Below, piece after piece: positions 11,610 to 23,348 of a stretch of DNA of 64,000 nt. How positions within the stretch are numbered: the stretch's first letter is position 1; the number at the start of each line of letters is the position of its first letter. Below the pieces are notes generated by a model, which had not been told where the DNA came from, searched no databases, and saw nothing but the letters and a program-made list of their open reading frames with translations. Made by a program: the position numbers and the translations under genes. Origin of the DNA: Dugong dugon (lineage: Eukaryota > Chordata > Mammalia > Sirenia > Dugongidae); contig CM057465.1 of assembly GCA_030035585.1 (NCBI GenBank), positions 35,048,001 through 35,112,000 of the forward strand, given 5' to 3'.

Positions 11610-12460
11610 TGTATTAGTTTCCTGTGCCTTCTGTGACAAATTTTCATAAACTTGGTAACTTAAAACCACAGAAGTGTATTGCCTCACAGTTCTGGAATCC
11701 AGAAGTCCAAAATGAGTATCACCAGGCCCACTCCCTCTAAAAGTTCTAAGGGAGAATCCATCCCTTGCTTCTTCATGCTTCCAATGGCTTATGCTGCCTC
11801 ACTCAAGCTCTACCTCCATGGTCACATCTCCTACTTCTCTTCTTTCTGTCCGGAGCATACTTTCCTAACAGAGAATCTCCTAATTTTAGTATTTTTTTTT
11901 TTTCAATCTGGTTAGACTATTTCCCAAATCATCAAGTACTGGTTCTTTTTCACTTGATCAGTTCTTCCTTCAGTTTGTCTCTTTCTTCACGCATTTTACT
12001 TATAATCATCAAGATGAAACTAGACCACACCTTCAACATTTTGCTTGGAAATGTTTAATATTCATATTTCTACCAATAGTCTCTTCAAGGCAGTCTAGAC
12101 TTTTTCTGTCATGCTTCTCAAGATTCTTCCAAGCCTTGGACCCATTTCCCAATGCCAACATCATATCTAAATTTTTAGATCCTTGTTATAGTAGCATTCC
12201 ATTTCTAGGCACTAAAATCTGTATTAGTTTCCTGTGGTTACGGTAACAAATTGCCACAAATTTTTGGTGACTTAAAACAACAGGAATATATTCCCTCAAA
12301 GTTTGGGAGGGAAAAAGTCTGAAATTGGTATCACTGAGCTGAAACCAAACTCTCTCTAGAGTCTCTAGGGGAGTATCCATTCCTTCCCTTTTGAGTTTCT
12401 GGTAGTTGCCGGCATTCCTTGGCTTGTAGTCACATCAATCATTCTCTATGTTAATCTGCC
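11610..12460 (-). mobile_element. Old MaLR (MLT1/MST-type) LTR element, antisense, with internal part
   Basis: Two antisense LTR starts in the same orientation: TGTATTAGTTTCCTGTGCC at 11610 and TGTATTAGTTTCCTGTGG at 12220, each followed by the motif AACTTGG/TTGGTGACTTAAAACAACAG. The sequence between (about 11890-12219) ends CATTCCATTTCTAGGCACTAAAATC just before the second LTR. That is the expected place and shape of the MaLR primer-binding region (tRNA-Leu type) read in antisense. It also matches the inside of the younger MaLR at 55194-57087 (TTGTTA, AGCA, CTAAA). Heavily diverged; no coding sequence remains. Confidence 0.75.
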
Positions 12461-12589
12461 ACATTTAAAAGGTGTGTTGGACATTTGGGAAGTAATTTGG
12501 AAGCATTTAAGCTTTGCAAATTTAGAATATGTATGGAACAAATGGTGTTTGCTTACTATTTCTTTCTGTACCTTTATAGTAAACAATTT

Positions 12590-12680
12590 TTTCCTTTCAT
12601 TCAACCAAATATTTATTAAGCACCTATTTTGTGTCAGGCACTATGTTCTAGTCACCCATCAATCATGTAAAGAACTTGAG
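12590..12680 (-). mobile_element. L2 3'-end fragment, antisense
   Basis: AACCAAATATTTATTAAGCACC, TTGTGTCAGGCACTATGTTCTAG is the typical reverse L2 3' end. Confidence 0.65.
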
Positions 12681-12739
12681 GCAGAGTGGGGAAATAACTC
12701 AGTCAGAATGCCTAAGTTACAGTGGTAGGCATTGTTGTG

Positions 12740-13150
12740 TGGCAGAAAGATCAAGTACGTGGGAGACTGACAGTGTTGAGTTTGAATTCTGCTTCTGCTA
12801 TTTATTAATTGCCTGTTGCTGTTGTTAGGTACCGTCGAGTTGTTTCCGACTCATAGCGACCCTATATAAAGCAGAACAAAACACTGCCTGGCTCTGTGCC
12901 ATCCTCACAATCATTGTTATGCTTAAGCCCATTGTTGCAGCCACAGTGTCAATCCATCTCATTGAGGGTCTTCCTCTTTTTCACTGACCCTCTACTTTAC
13001 CAAGCATGATGTCCTTCTCCTAAAGTTGTAAAAAGTGTGATATCTCTCTGAGATTCTATTAAATAGGAAAAATAATGCCAGCTTCACTGGGGTTTATTGT
13101 AAAGATGAAAAAGGATTTTCATTTGGAGTAGATAGTATAATTGTTTAAAA
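12740..13150 (+). mobile_element. MIR SINE split by an RTE fragment
   Basis: Left part (12740-12814): GTGGGAGACTGACAGTGTTGAGTTTGAATTCTGCTTCTGCTATTTATTAATTG is split over the MIR positions GACTGCCTGGGTTCGAATCCC. Right part (13020-13150): ATCTCTCTGAGATTC then AAATAGGAAAAATAATG. An antisense RTE piece sits between them (12815-13019). Confidence 0.65.
12815..13019 (-). mobile_element. RTE LINE 3' end, antisense, inserted in MIR
   Basis: About 205 bp beginning TGCTGTTGTTAGGTACCGTCGAG and ending AAGCATGATGTCCTTCTCC. Same end point family as the other RTE pieces, 5' truncated. Confidence 0.9.
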
Positions 13151-13554
13151 CTCTGTATGAACTCATTTTCAATGATAGGTTGTTGGTTGACGGAGGAGAG
13201 ACTTGAGAAGGAGTTTCTAAACCATTTTGCCTGCTTCCATTCTTGATACAGTACAGGGTTCTCAAACTGCAGCTTGTATTACTAATGTGTTAGTTAAAGT
13301 TAGTGGCTATGACTGGCATCTTACTATGAAATAGATTAAAATAGAATGTTTAAGAATCAGAGTACATTATAGATCTTATGGGTAAAATTGGTTTGTGAAA
13401 CATTTTTAGTGTCTACCAATACTATTTATGTACTATGTGGTCATATAAAATATACGTCTTAAATGCAACACCAGCCCTTTCTTTTGCTTAAATCACACCA
13501 TTAGCTCTCTGAGGTTTAAGAACAGGCCCAGCAGACTTTTGGTGTAACATGGAG
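13151..13554. other. Unassigned intron sequence
   Basis: Includes CAGGGTTCTCAAACTGCAG at about 13255, the kind of start seen in hAT MITEs, but no matching end was found; left unassigned. Confidence 0.5.
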
Positions 13555-14260
13555 GATGTTCCTCATCTAACCCCTGTTTATCTCTGTAGCTTCACTTCCT
13601 GAAACTACCTGTCTCCAGACTTCAGGATCCTTCCTCCTGGAGCTCCCTCTACCTGACGTTTCCTCCTACACAGGTTCTTGAAACCACTTTGAAGGCTACC
13701 AGCCTTTGGAGTGCCTGGTTTTTCTCATTCGTAAACAAGGAAGTTATAGAGAAAAACTTAAGTGAGATTCAACTATCTTCCTACCCAGCTATTGTGAATG
13801 CCTTGTACATCCCATAACCTTTGATGTCAACCATAACCAGTTCACAAGTGCTCCTTCCTTTGGTTCACATCACACCAAATCCCTCACTTGGCTAACCCAT
13901 CCTAACCTTTCAGAGACCAGCTCAGGGTTCACTTTAAGTAGCAAAGTAGGGGAGTTAAGAACATGGGATCTGATTCTGATAATTTTCTCTCTGTATGACA
14001 TTGAATAAGTCCGTTTAATTGTATAAGTAACATTTTTCTAATTGTAAAATAGTAAAATAATGGCAACTTTAGAAAAAAAAATCTTTATCCCTATGCTAAA
14101 TAAATGTACTTAGTTGCTAATAACTTTCTCCTTTCCTAGTCCCTTGACCTCTGATCTGGAGTAGGCTCTTCTACATACTTCTCTAGGAGTCTTTGCTTCT
14201 CCAGTTATAACACTGATCACATTATGTTGGAATTCTCTATCCTTTAAAACTTTTTTTAGA
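13555..14260 (+). mobile_element. L2 LINE 3' region, with a MIR inside
   Basis: Diverged sense L2: CTCATCTAACCCCTGTTTATCTC, CTTCCTGAAACTACCTG, CTCAGGGTTCACTTTAAGTAG, then CCAGTTATAACACTGATCACATT. A MIR in sense orientation lies at about 13950-14065 (GAGTTAAGAACATGGGATCTG). Confidence 0.55.
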
Positions 14261-14960
14261 AGATATGGGACATGTCAGCATGAACAAGAACTTGTTGAAT
14301 GTAAATAATGAAAGAAACCTCTTAAGGATTTTAACCAAAGCAAAAATACTACATTTTACTTGAATTCTCCAGACAAATTTATTTATGGTTAAATTTTTTT
14401 GTTAAAATCTATATAATGATTTGAGCTCTATGGTAAAATGGGAGTTTGCTCAAAATGAGCAGTCTTTTTTAAAAGTAATATTTATTTTTTACTTGTTTAA
14501 TTTATATAATAATACCAGTAATACAAGTTTATCATAAAAATAAGTATAGTTAATCAAAAATAGCACAAGTCACAAAGGAAGAATCTACCATTTAATATCT
14601 ACAAAATTAAGAGTGATTTATTTTCTTCTAGTCATTCTCTATGTATGATTCACAACAAAAGTGTCCAGTGCTTCAGACATGTCCTAATCAGGTAGCATTT
14701 CTGCTATAGAGAGAAATCAGTCTTTGAAGTATTATACCTGCCACCTAGTTTACAGTCACTTAACTTTTTATATCATAACAGGTTTAGACTCCGGGGGCCT
14801 TTTCAATTACAGCCAATGCAGGCCCACTCTGAACATTATTATAGAAAGTAAGGACTGGTATGATCTATCCTCAACCATCCTTATGAGGAGTTTTGCTTCT
14901 GGTTGCTCTGATTGGCATGCTTTGCTCCTCTTTCTCACGCTTGTCTAGCCTTAGCAAAAT
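14261..14960. other. Unassigned intron sequence
   Basis: AT-rich; nothing recognised. The 74-aa ORF at 14724-14948 has no recognisable motif. Confidence 0.55.
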
Positions 14961-15262
14961 CTGACTTAGCTTTCTAGTCTAAATGACACTTCTGTGATGC
15001 TTTCCCCATGTTTGTAGTGAAAATGGATAAGTCTATTCTCTTAGTTGCCATACAGTGTTGTTTATAATTGTCTTTTGAAATCTATCATATTATGCCTTGT
15101 GTTATGGTGACTTACGCATCTTTTCTGTCTCCTTAACTATTTTACAAGCTCACAAAGGCAAAGACCATATAATTCATTTTTATATTCTTTCACTGTCTAG
15201 CGGAGCTCTGTGCCAGTAACAATCATTCAGTAGTTGCTGAACGAATGAATCAATGAATGTTA
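14961..15262 (+). mobile_element. L2 LINE 3' end
   Basis: CAAGCTCACAAAGGCAAAGACC, TCTAGCGGAGCTCTGTGCCAG, then the terminal repeats GAACGAATGAATCAATGAATG: the standard L2 3' end in sense orientation. Confidence 0.75.
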
Positions 15263-15748
15263 AGTGTTTACACCATGATTTACACTTACTCACAAACTAT
15301 GAGGTTGATGTTAATCATACCCAGATATTTACCACTTAAAATGTAATTTCCACTTAATATCTAAAAATGAAATGGAAAGTAACTTGTGAATATACAAGGC
15401 ATAACTTTGTTAACATTGTGAAAGATGCCTCTAGTTATGTATCCAAAACAAGTTATGCCAGTTTTGTAGTGAAAATGCTGACAGGCTGCCTGGCATAAAA
15501 TACGCAGCCTAAAGCTATGAGTTTGATAAAGAAGTACGCTAATTAAATACAGTACATTGTTTTGGACTAGTTAATTGAACACTGAAATGAGTAAACACCA
15601 GTATTTCCAAAACACACTCTAACCGTGTTTGATTTGTTGAGAACACACAATGACACAAGGTTTAAAAAAATTTGAAGGCGTAAACATACTCATCAATGTC
15701 TTGAGTTTTCATAAACACAGATAATGAAAGCCCTTCCTTCTCTCATTT
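15263..15748. other. Unassigned intron sequence up to the L1 insertion site
   Basis: AT-rich; nothing recognised before the L1 target-site duplication at 15749. Confidence 0.55.
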
Positions 15749-17181
15749 AAAATCCAATTTGTGAGGTGGGGCCAAGATGGTGGAGTAGTCAGACACTTCC
15801 GGTGGTCCCTTTTACAACAAAGACCTGAAAAAAACAAGTTAATCAACTATACATGACAATCTAGGAGCCCTGAACATCAGAGACAAAGTTGAGGAATTGG
15901 ACTGAGTGGGAGAGGGAGGGAGAGACAGTTCGGAAGCAGCGAGGAGTTTCCAGAACTAACCCGGCAGGAGCCGGAGCCCTTCAGCCAGATCTGCTCGTGT
16001 GTGCAGTGAGCCAACCAGTGGCGCTCGGGAGGTGTTTTCCACATCAGGAGAGATCCAACGGCAGAGAGGCTACTTGGCCATCCAGAACTAGTGAGAAGCA
16101 GTGCTTGATTGACAAAAGATAAGTACTTGCTTCTGGCCTATCACATGGATCAAAAACAGCCCCCTTTGGTAAAAACTGCTCTCCCACTTACCTCCCCGCT
16201 CCCACCTCCACACTGGGTCTGGAGTGGCTTCAGCAGTTGCCGAGTTCCCTGGGCCGAAAATAGCACCTGTCACACGCCCTGAGCCAATCTCCTGGCATTG
16301 GAGAGGGAACAAATTAAGAAACAGGGGAAAAAATAATCTGCCAGCTCCTGTAAGCCAGGAACTCAGGTACAGACAGCTCCTTTACCTAGCCATAGGCATA
16401 AGGGGTCCATGGACTTTGAGTGCCTTTAACCCCTGCATAGACTTGTGTGGGCCCGTTTCAACAGTGTAGGCCCTCATTACCACAGTACAGCAGGTATATA
16501 CCTGAAGTCTAACTCCAACTGTTTCAGCTGTGAAGTGGCTTGTTCCTGACATTAGACACTGCTCTGCCCATTAAGCAGGGTCTTCACCTACCCACATCAG
16601 AGGCCTGAGGACTGGTGGCTCCTCTCATGCCACCTAGCCACCTGAGACAGGGGTCCAAAAATAAGTGGTACCTCCCAGTCTTTACAGCCAACAGCACTGG
16701 GTGCTCATAGTCCAGCTATAAAACCAATCCACCTACGCACTCAAAGGAACAGGGACACACTTTCATCCCAGACACTCAGGGGCAGCCATCAGCCCCCTGC
16801 CTTGCTCGGTGTGTGACCCACTACTACAGCCAGATACCTGTGCCTTACCAATCACCCATGCCAGTCTAGGACTGTAGGTGAGAGTCTGTACCACTCGCTT
16901 GATGACCTACTACCTGGACACCTGAGCTGAATCCATACAAGAAAAGTAAATGCAATCCTGTGCTTACATATGTAGTAACAGATCTAACCACCTGGTGACA
17001 GGACGTTAGAGCTTCACAGGTGCCAATAATCAAACTAGCTCACATAAGCAGCCTATTTGGACATATCAGAACAAAACAAGAAGCTAGGACAGTGTAAGCA
17101 AACATAAAATAAATAAATCTAATAACATATTTGACAGCTCAAAAACAACAGTCAGTGTCAAATCACATAAAGAGGCAGACC

Positions 17182-18139
17182 ATGATGGCTTCAGCAAGCT
17201 GCCAAAATAGAGAATCAAAAATTTTAAGGAGGAAGAGTTTCTTGGAATTACCAGAGGTGGAGTACAAAAGATTAATCTACAGAACTCTTCAAGAGATCAA
17301 GAAGGAAATGATTCAAAACACAGACCAAGCTAAAGAACACACGTACAAAGCAGTAGAGCATCTCAAGAAGGTTAGTCAAGAGCATGATGATAAATTGAAT
17401 AGGCTGCAAGAATCCATAGACAACAATCAGAAATCCAGAAGATTAACAATAAAATTTCAGAATTAGACAACTCAATAGAAAGTGGTAGGAGCAGAACTGA
17501 GGCAATAGAAGTCAGAATTAGTGAGATTGAAGATAAAGCACTAGACACCAACTTATTTGAGGAAAAATCACATAAAAGAATTTAAAAAAATGAAGAAACT
17601 CTAAGAATTATGGGGGACTCTATCCAGAAGAATAACCTACGAGTGATTGGAGTACAAGAACATGGGGGGATAACAGATAATACAGAGAGAACTGCTGAAG
17701 ATTTGTTGGCAGAAAATTTCCTGATATCATGAAAGATGAGAAAATATCTATCCAAGATATTCATCAAACTCCACATAAGGTTGATCCCAAAAGAAAGTCA
17801 CCAAGACATATTATAATCAAATTTGCCAAAACCAAAGATAAAAAGAATTTTAAGAGCAACTAGGGATAAACGATAAGTCAAGTCCAAAGGAGAGTCAATA
17901 AGACTAAGCTCAGACTACTCAGCAGAAACCATGCGGGCAGGAAGGCAATGGGATGACATATAAAAGCCTTGAAGGAAAAAAATTGTCAGCCAAAAATTAT
18001 ATATCCAGCAAAACTGTCTCTCAAATATGATGAAGAAATTAGGGCATTTCCAGATAAACAGAAGTTTAGGGAATTTGAAAAAACCAAACCAAAATTACAA
18101 GAAATGCTAAAAGGAGTCCTCTGGTTAGAAAACCAATAA
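17182..18139 (+). pseudogene. L1 ORF1 (RNA-binding protein), decayed
   Basis: In living L1s this protein forms trimers by a coiled coil and binds L1 RNA. The first ATG of the frame is at 17182 (MMASASCQNRES); an open stretch of about 94 codons rich in Glu, Lys and Gln forms the coiled-coil part and stops at 17464. The frame is then broken. The RNA-recognition motif is visible as NNLRVIGVQEHGG (about 17630), the hinge as RHIIIKFAKTKDKKNF (about 17808), and the C-terminal domain as SSDYSAETMRAGRQW then KIIYPAKLSLKYDEE (about 17900-18040), ending at TAA 18137-18139. Domain order is normal; at least four stops or shifts disable it. Confidence 0.9.
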
Positions 18140-18553
18140 CAGCGGATAACAACCCAAGACTAGAACACAGGACAGAGCAACCAGATATCAACCCAGATAG
18201 GGAAGTCACAAAAAGAAATCAAAGCTAAAACACTAAACATAGGGAAACAAAGATGTCAACATGTAAAAGATCACAACATTAAAATGAAATAGAAGGACTA
18301 AAAAATGTAGACAAAGATTTTTCATATGGAGAGGAAGTCAAGGCAATCTACAGAGAAAAAGACTGGTTTAAACTTAGAAAAACGGGGTAAATATTAAGGT
18401 AACCACAAAGGAAACTAACAATCTTACACATCAAAATAAAAAGCAAGAAAAATATAAAGACTCAGTAAATACAATCAACAACAATTAAAAAGATGAAAAG
18501 CAGATACATAAAGAAAAATGACTCAGCATAGATAATTAAGTGGAACAAAGAAA
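18140..18553 (+). other. L1 inter-ORF spacer
   Basis: A purine-rich spacer of about 410 bp between the ORF1 stop and the first recognisable ORF2 endonuclease codons. It is much longer than the tens of bases known in human L1. It shows no long frame of its own. Confidence 0.7.
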
Positions 18554-21500
18554 TTGTCAACAATACACAAAAAAAGACATCAAAATGATGGCACTAAGCT
18601 TGTCCTATCAATAATTACGCTGAATGTAAATGGACTAAATGCACCAATAAAGAGAGAGTGGCAGAAATGGATAAAAAACACAATCCGTCTATATGCCGCC
18701 TACAAAAGAAACACCTTAGACTTAAAGACACAAACAAGCTAAAACTCAAAGGATGGAAAAAATATATATATTAAGCAAACAACACTCAAAAAAGAGCAAG
18801 AGTGGCAATATTAATCTCTGACAAAATAGACTTTAAAGTAAAATCCACCACAAAGTATAAGGAAGGACACTACACAATGATTAAAGGGTCAGTACACCAG
18901 GATGACATAACTATAATAAATATTTACATACCCAATGACAGTCTCCTAACTATATAAAACAAACTCTAACAGCATTGAAAAGAGAGATAGACAGCTCCAC
19001 AATAATAGTAGGAGACTTCAAGACACCACTTTTGGTGAAGGACAGAACATCCAGAAAAAAGCTAAATAAAGACATGGAAGAGTTAAATCTACAATCAACC
19101 AAGTTGATCTTATAGACATATACCATACATTCTACCCAACAGCAGCCAAGTATACTTTCTTTTCCAAAGCATATGGAACATTCCCCAGAATAGACCACAT
19201 AGTAGGCAATAAAGCACGCCTTAACAGAATCCGAAGCATCAAAATATTACAAAGCATCTTTTCTGACTATAAAGTCATGAAAGTAGAAATCAATAATAAA
19301 AACAGCAAGGAAAAAAAAATCAAACTCATGGAAGCTGAGCAACATCATGCTCAAAAACTACTGGGTTATAGAAGAAATCAAGGATGAAATGAAATTCATA
19401 GACTCAAATGAGAATGAAAGCACGTCCTACCAGAACCTTTGAGACACAGCAAAAGCAGTGCTCAGAGGTCAGTTTATAGCAATAAATGCACACATCCAAA
19501 AAGAAGAAAGGGCCGAAATCAAAACATTAACCCTACAACTGGAACAAGTAGAAAGACAGCAGCAAAAGAAGCCTTCGGCCACCAGAAGAAATGAAATAAT
19601 AAAAATTAGAGCAGAATTAAATGACATAGAGAATAGAAGAACAACTGAAAGAGTTAACAAGACCAAAAGCTCGTTCTTTGAAAAGATCAGAAAAATCAAT
19701 AAACCACTGGCCAAACTGACAAAAGAAAAACAGGGGAGGAAGTAAAAACCCAAATAAGAAATGAGATGGGTGGTATCACAACAGACCCAATTGAAATTAA
19801 AAGAATCATAATAGTATGAAAAATTGTACTTTAATAAATGTGAAAACCTAGAGGAAATGGACAAATTTCTAGAAACTACCTACCTAACAGAAACAGAGGT
19901 AGAACAACTAAATAAACCTATAATAAAAAAACAGATGGAAAAGGTAATTAAAAAACTCCCAACAACAGCAAAAAAAAGCCCTGGCCTGGACGGTTTCACG
20001 AGAATTCTACCAAACTTTCAGAGAAGAGTTAACACCACCACTACTAAAGGTATTTCAGAGTGTAGAAAAGGATGGAATACTCCCAAACTCATTCTATGAG
20101 GCCAGCATAACCCTGATACCAAAACCAGGTAGAGACACCACAAAAAAAGAAAATTACAGACCAATATCCCTCATGAATATTGACACAAAAATCCTCAACA
20201 AAATTCTAGCCATTTAGAATTCAGCAACATGTAAAAAAAAAAATTCACCATGATCAAGTAGGATTTATACCAGGTATGCAGGGATGGTTCAATATTAGAG
20301 AAACAATCAATGTCATCCATCACATTATTGAAACCAAAGACAAGAACCACATGATCTTATCAGTCTATGCAGAAAAGGTATTTGACAAAGTCCAACACCA
20401 GTTCATGATAAAAACACTCAACAAAATAGGAATAGAAGGGAGATTCCTCAACATAATTAAGAGCATTTATACAAAGCCAAGAGTCAAAATCATCCTAAAT
20501 GGAGAGAAGTTGAAAGCATTCTCCTTGAGAACGGGAACCAGAAAAGTATGCCATTTATCACCACTCTTATTCAACACTGTGCTGGAGAAACTAGCCAGAG
20601 CAATTAGGCTAGAAAAAGAAATAAAAGGAATCCAAACTGGTAGCGAAGAAGTAAAAGTGTCTATATTTGCATATGATGTGATCTTATACACAAAAAATCC
20701 CAAAGAATCCACAATTTTCAGCAAAGTTTCAGGATACAAGATAAACATACAAAAATCGGTTAGATTCCTCTACACCAATAAAGAGATCTTCAAAGAGGAA
20801 ATCACCAAATCAATACCATTTACAATAGCCCCCAAGAAGATAAAATACTTAGGAATAAATCTAACCAGAGACATAAAGACCTATACAATGAAAACTACAA
20901 GGCACTGCTGCAAGAAACCAAAAGAGACCTGCATAAGTGGAAAAACATACCTTTCTTATGGTTAGGAAGACTCAACATTGTGAAAATGTCAATTCTATCC
21001 AAAGCGATCTACAGATACAATGTAATCCCGATCCAAATTCCAATGGCCTTTTTTAATGAGATGGAGAAACCAATCACCAACTTCATATGGAAAAGGAAGA
21101 GGCCCCAGATAAGTAAAGTGTTACTCACAAAACAGAACAAAGTGGGAGGCCTCACATTACCTGATTTTAGAACCTATTATACCACTGTGGTAGTCAAAAC
21201 AGCCTGGTACTGGTACAACAACAGATTCATAGACCAATGGAACAGAATTGAGAATCCAGAATCCAGACATATATTCATCCGCCTATGAGCAGCTGATATC
21301 TGACAAAGGCCCAAATTCCGTTAATTGGGGGAAAAGACAGTCTCTTTAACAAACGATGCTGGCATAACTGGATATCCATCTGCAAAAAACTGAAACAAGA
21401 CCCATACCTCACACCATGCGTAAAAACTATCTCAAAATGCATCGAATACCTAAATATAAAATCAAAAACGATAAAGATCGTGGAAGAAAAATAGGGATAA

Positions 21501-22338
21501 TGCTAGGAGCCCTAATACATGACATAAAAAGAATACGAACCATAAGTAACAATGCACAAACACCAGAAGAGTAACTAGATAACTGGGAACTCCTAAAATT
21601 CAAATACTTATGTTCATCAAAAGACTTCATCTAAAGAGTCAAAAGACAACCTACAGACCGGGAAAAAATTTTTGGCTATGACAAATCTTATCAGCGTCTA
21701 ATCTCTAAAATCTACAAGATACTGCAAAACCTCAACATCAAAAAGAAAAATAACCCATTTAAAAAATTGGCAAAGGATATTAACAGGCAGTTCACCGAAG
21801 AAGACATTCAGGTGGCTAACAGACACATGAAGAAATGCTCAGGATCATTAGCCATTAGAGAAATCCAAATCAAAACTACAATGAGATACCGTCTCACCCC
21901 AACAAGCCTAGCATCAATCCAAAAAACACAAAATAATAAATGCTGGAGAGGTTGTGGGGAGACTGGAACACTTATACAGTGTTGATGGCAATGTAAAATG
22001 GTACAACCACTTTGGAAATCGATTTAGCGCTTCCTTAAAAAGCTAGAAATAGAAGTACCTGGCACTTGGAATATATCCTAGAGAAATAAGAGCAGTCACA
22101 GAATAGATATATGCACACCCATGTTCATTGCAGCACTGTTCACGATAGCAAAAAATGGAAACAACCTAGGTGCCCATCAACGGATGAACGGATAAACAAA
22201 TTATGCTGTATTCACACAATGGAATACTATGCAATGATAAAGAACAACATTGAATCCGTGAAACATCTTATAACATGGAGGAATCAGGAAGGCATTATGC
22301 TGAGTGAATTTAGTCACAAAAGGACAAGTATTGTATAA
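18554..22338 (+). pseudogene. L1 ORF2 (endonuclease and reverse transcriptase), decayed
   Basis: The endonuclease start is visible as IITLNVNGLNAPIKR (about 18608). The linker includes TRRNEIIKIRAELNDIE (about 19590). The RT domain contains KSPGLDGFT (about 19975), [20 protein letters not shown] (about 20150), and in the 20276-20965 frame the palm segment. There the catalytic FADD box reads FAYD (Tyr codon at 20672-20674), so the first catalytic Asp is lost. The C-terminal part includes HTMEYYAMIKNN (about 22215), ending at TAA 22336-22338. It is broken into at least seven open pieces by stops and frameshifts. Confidence 0.92.
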
Positions 22339-22404
22339 GACCACTATCATAAGAACTCAAGAAAAGGTTTAAACACAGAAGAAAACATTCTTTGATGGTT
22401 AGGA

Positions 22405-22422
22405 GGGTGGGGAGGGAGAGGG
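22405..22422 (+). other. G-quadruplex motif in the L1 3' UTR
   Basis: GGGTGGGGAGGGAGAGGG: four G runs of at least three with loops of one to three bases, fitting the standard G4 pattern. A G-rich tract is a known general feature of mammalian L1 3' UTRs. Confidence 0.85.
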
Positions 22423-22660
22423 TTATTCACTAAATAGTAGATAAGAATTATCTTAGGTGAAGTGAAGGACAGCACACACTACAGGGGAAGTCAGCACAAC
22501 TGGACTAAACCAAACTTGAGAAGTTCCCTGAATACAAGCAAACACTTCAAGGGACAGAGTAGCAGGGGTGGGAGTCTGGGGACCATGCTTTCAGGAGACA
22601 TCTAGGTCAACAGACTTAACAAAGTTTATTAAGAAAATGTTCTGCATCCTACTTTGGTAA

Positions 22661-23062
22661 GTGGCATCTGGGGTCTTAAAATCTAGTGAGCGTCCAACTC
22701 CCAACTCACCTGGAGAAAAGGAGAATGAAGAACAGCAAAGTCACAAGGAAAGTATTAGCCCAAGAGACAGAAAGGGCCACATAAACCAGAGACCGCATCA
22801 GCCTGAAACCAGAACTAGATGGTGGCTGGCTACCACTAATGACTGCCGTGACAGGGAACTCTCCATCAGAGAGGCCCTGATGGAGAAGGAGAAAAGTGGG
22901 GTGCAGAACTCAAATTCTAGTAAAAAGACCAGACTTCATTGTCTGACTGAGACTGGAGGAACCCCAGAGAGCATGGCCCTCGGACTCCCTGTCAACCCAG
23001 AACTAAAACCATTCCTGAGGCCAACTCTTCAGACAAAGATTAGACTGGACTATGGGACATAA
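22661..23062 (+). other. Open frame in the L1 3' UTR, shared with the second L1 copy
   Basis: An uninterrupted frame of about 133 codons downstream of ORF2, starting at a GTG and not an ATG. It is polar, rich in Glu, Arg, Ser, Thr and Pro, with no domain I recognise; the clearest block is TRLHCLTETGGTPESMALG. The same frame is open in the L1 at 48421-49919 (49249-49605, with NTRLTGLTETGGTPKTMATG). Length differences between the two copies in this region are 24, 3 and 3 bases. Function unknown; it may simply be a UTR poor in stop codons. Confidence 0.5.
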
Positions 23063-23348
23063 AATGATACTCGTGAAGAGTGTGCTTAGCTCAAGTAGCT
23101 TCATGAGACTAAATGGGCAGCTCCTGTCCAGATGTGAGATGAGAAGGCAGAGAGGGTCAGGAGCTGATTGAATGGACACAGGAAATCAGGGTTGGAAAGG
23201 AGTGTGCTGTCACAGCATAGGGAGAGCAACTAGGGTCACATAACAGTGTACGTATAAATTTTTATAGGAGAGACTAACTTGAATTGTAAATTTTCACTTA
23301 AAGTACAATGATTAAAAAAAAAAAAAAGAAATAAAATCCAGTTCGTGA

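Larger units (their letters stand above)
15765..23332 (+). mobile_element. Full-length L1 LINE (7.6 kb), inactive
   Basis: Complete structure: 5' UTR from 15765 (GGTGGGGCCAAGATGGTGGA, the usual mammalian L1 start), ORF1 (about 17182-18139), ORF2 (about 18554-22338), a 3' UTR of nearly 1 kb with a G-rich tract, and an A-rich tail at about 23313-23332. It is flanked by 16-bp target duplications, AAAATCCAATTTGTGA at 15749-15764 and AAAATCCAGTTCGTGA at 23333-23348 (14 of 16 match). The site TTT/AAAA is the preferred cut of the L1 endonuclease. Both ORFs have several stops and frameshifts, so the copy cannot move. Confidence 0.96.

Noticed and set aside
13255-13440. Possible hAT MITE starting TTCTCAAACTGCAG
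   Set aside because: No matching inverted end or flanking duplication could be found.
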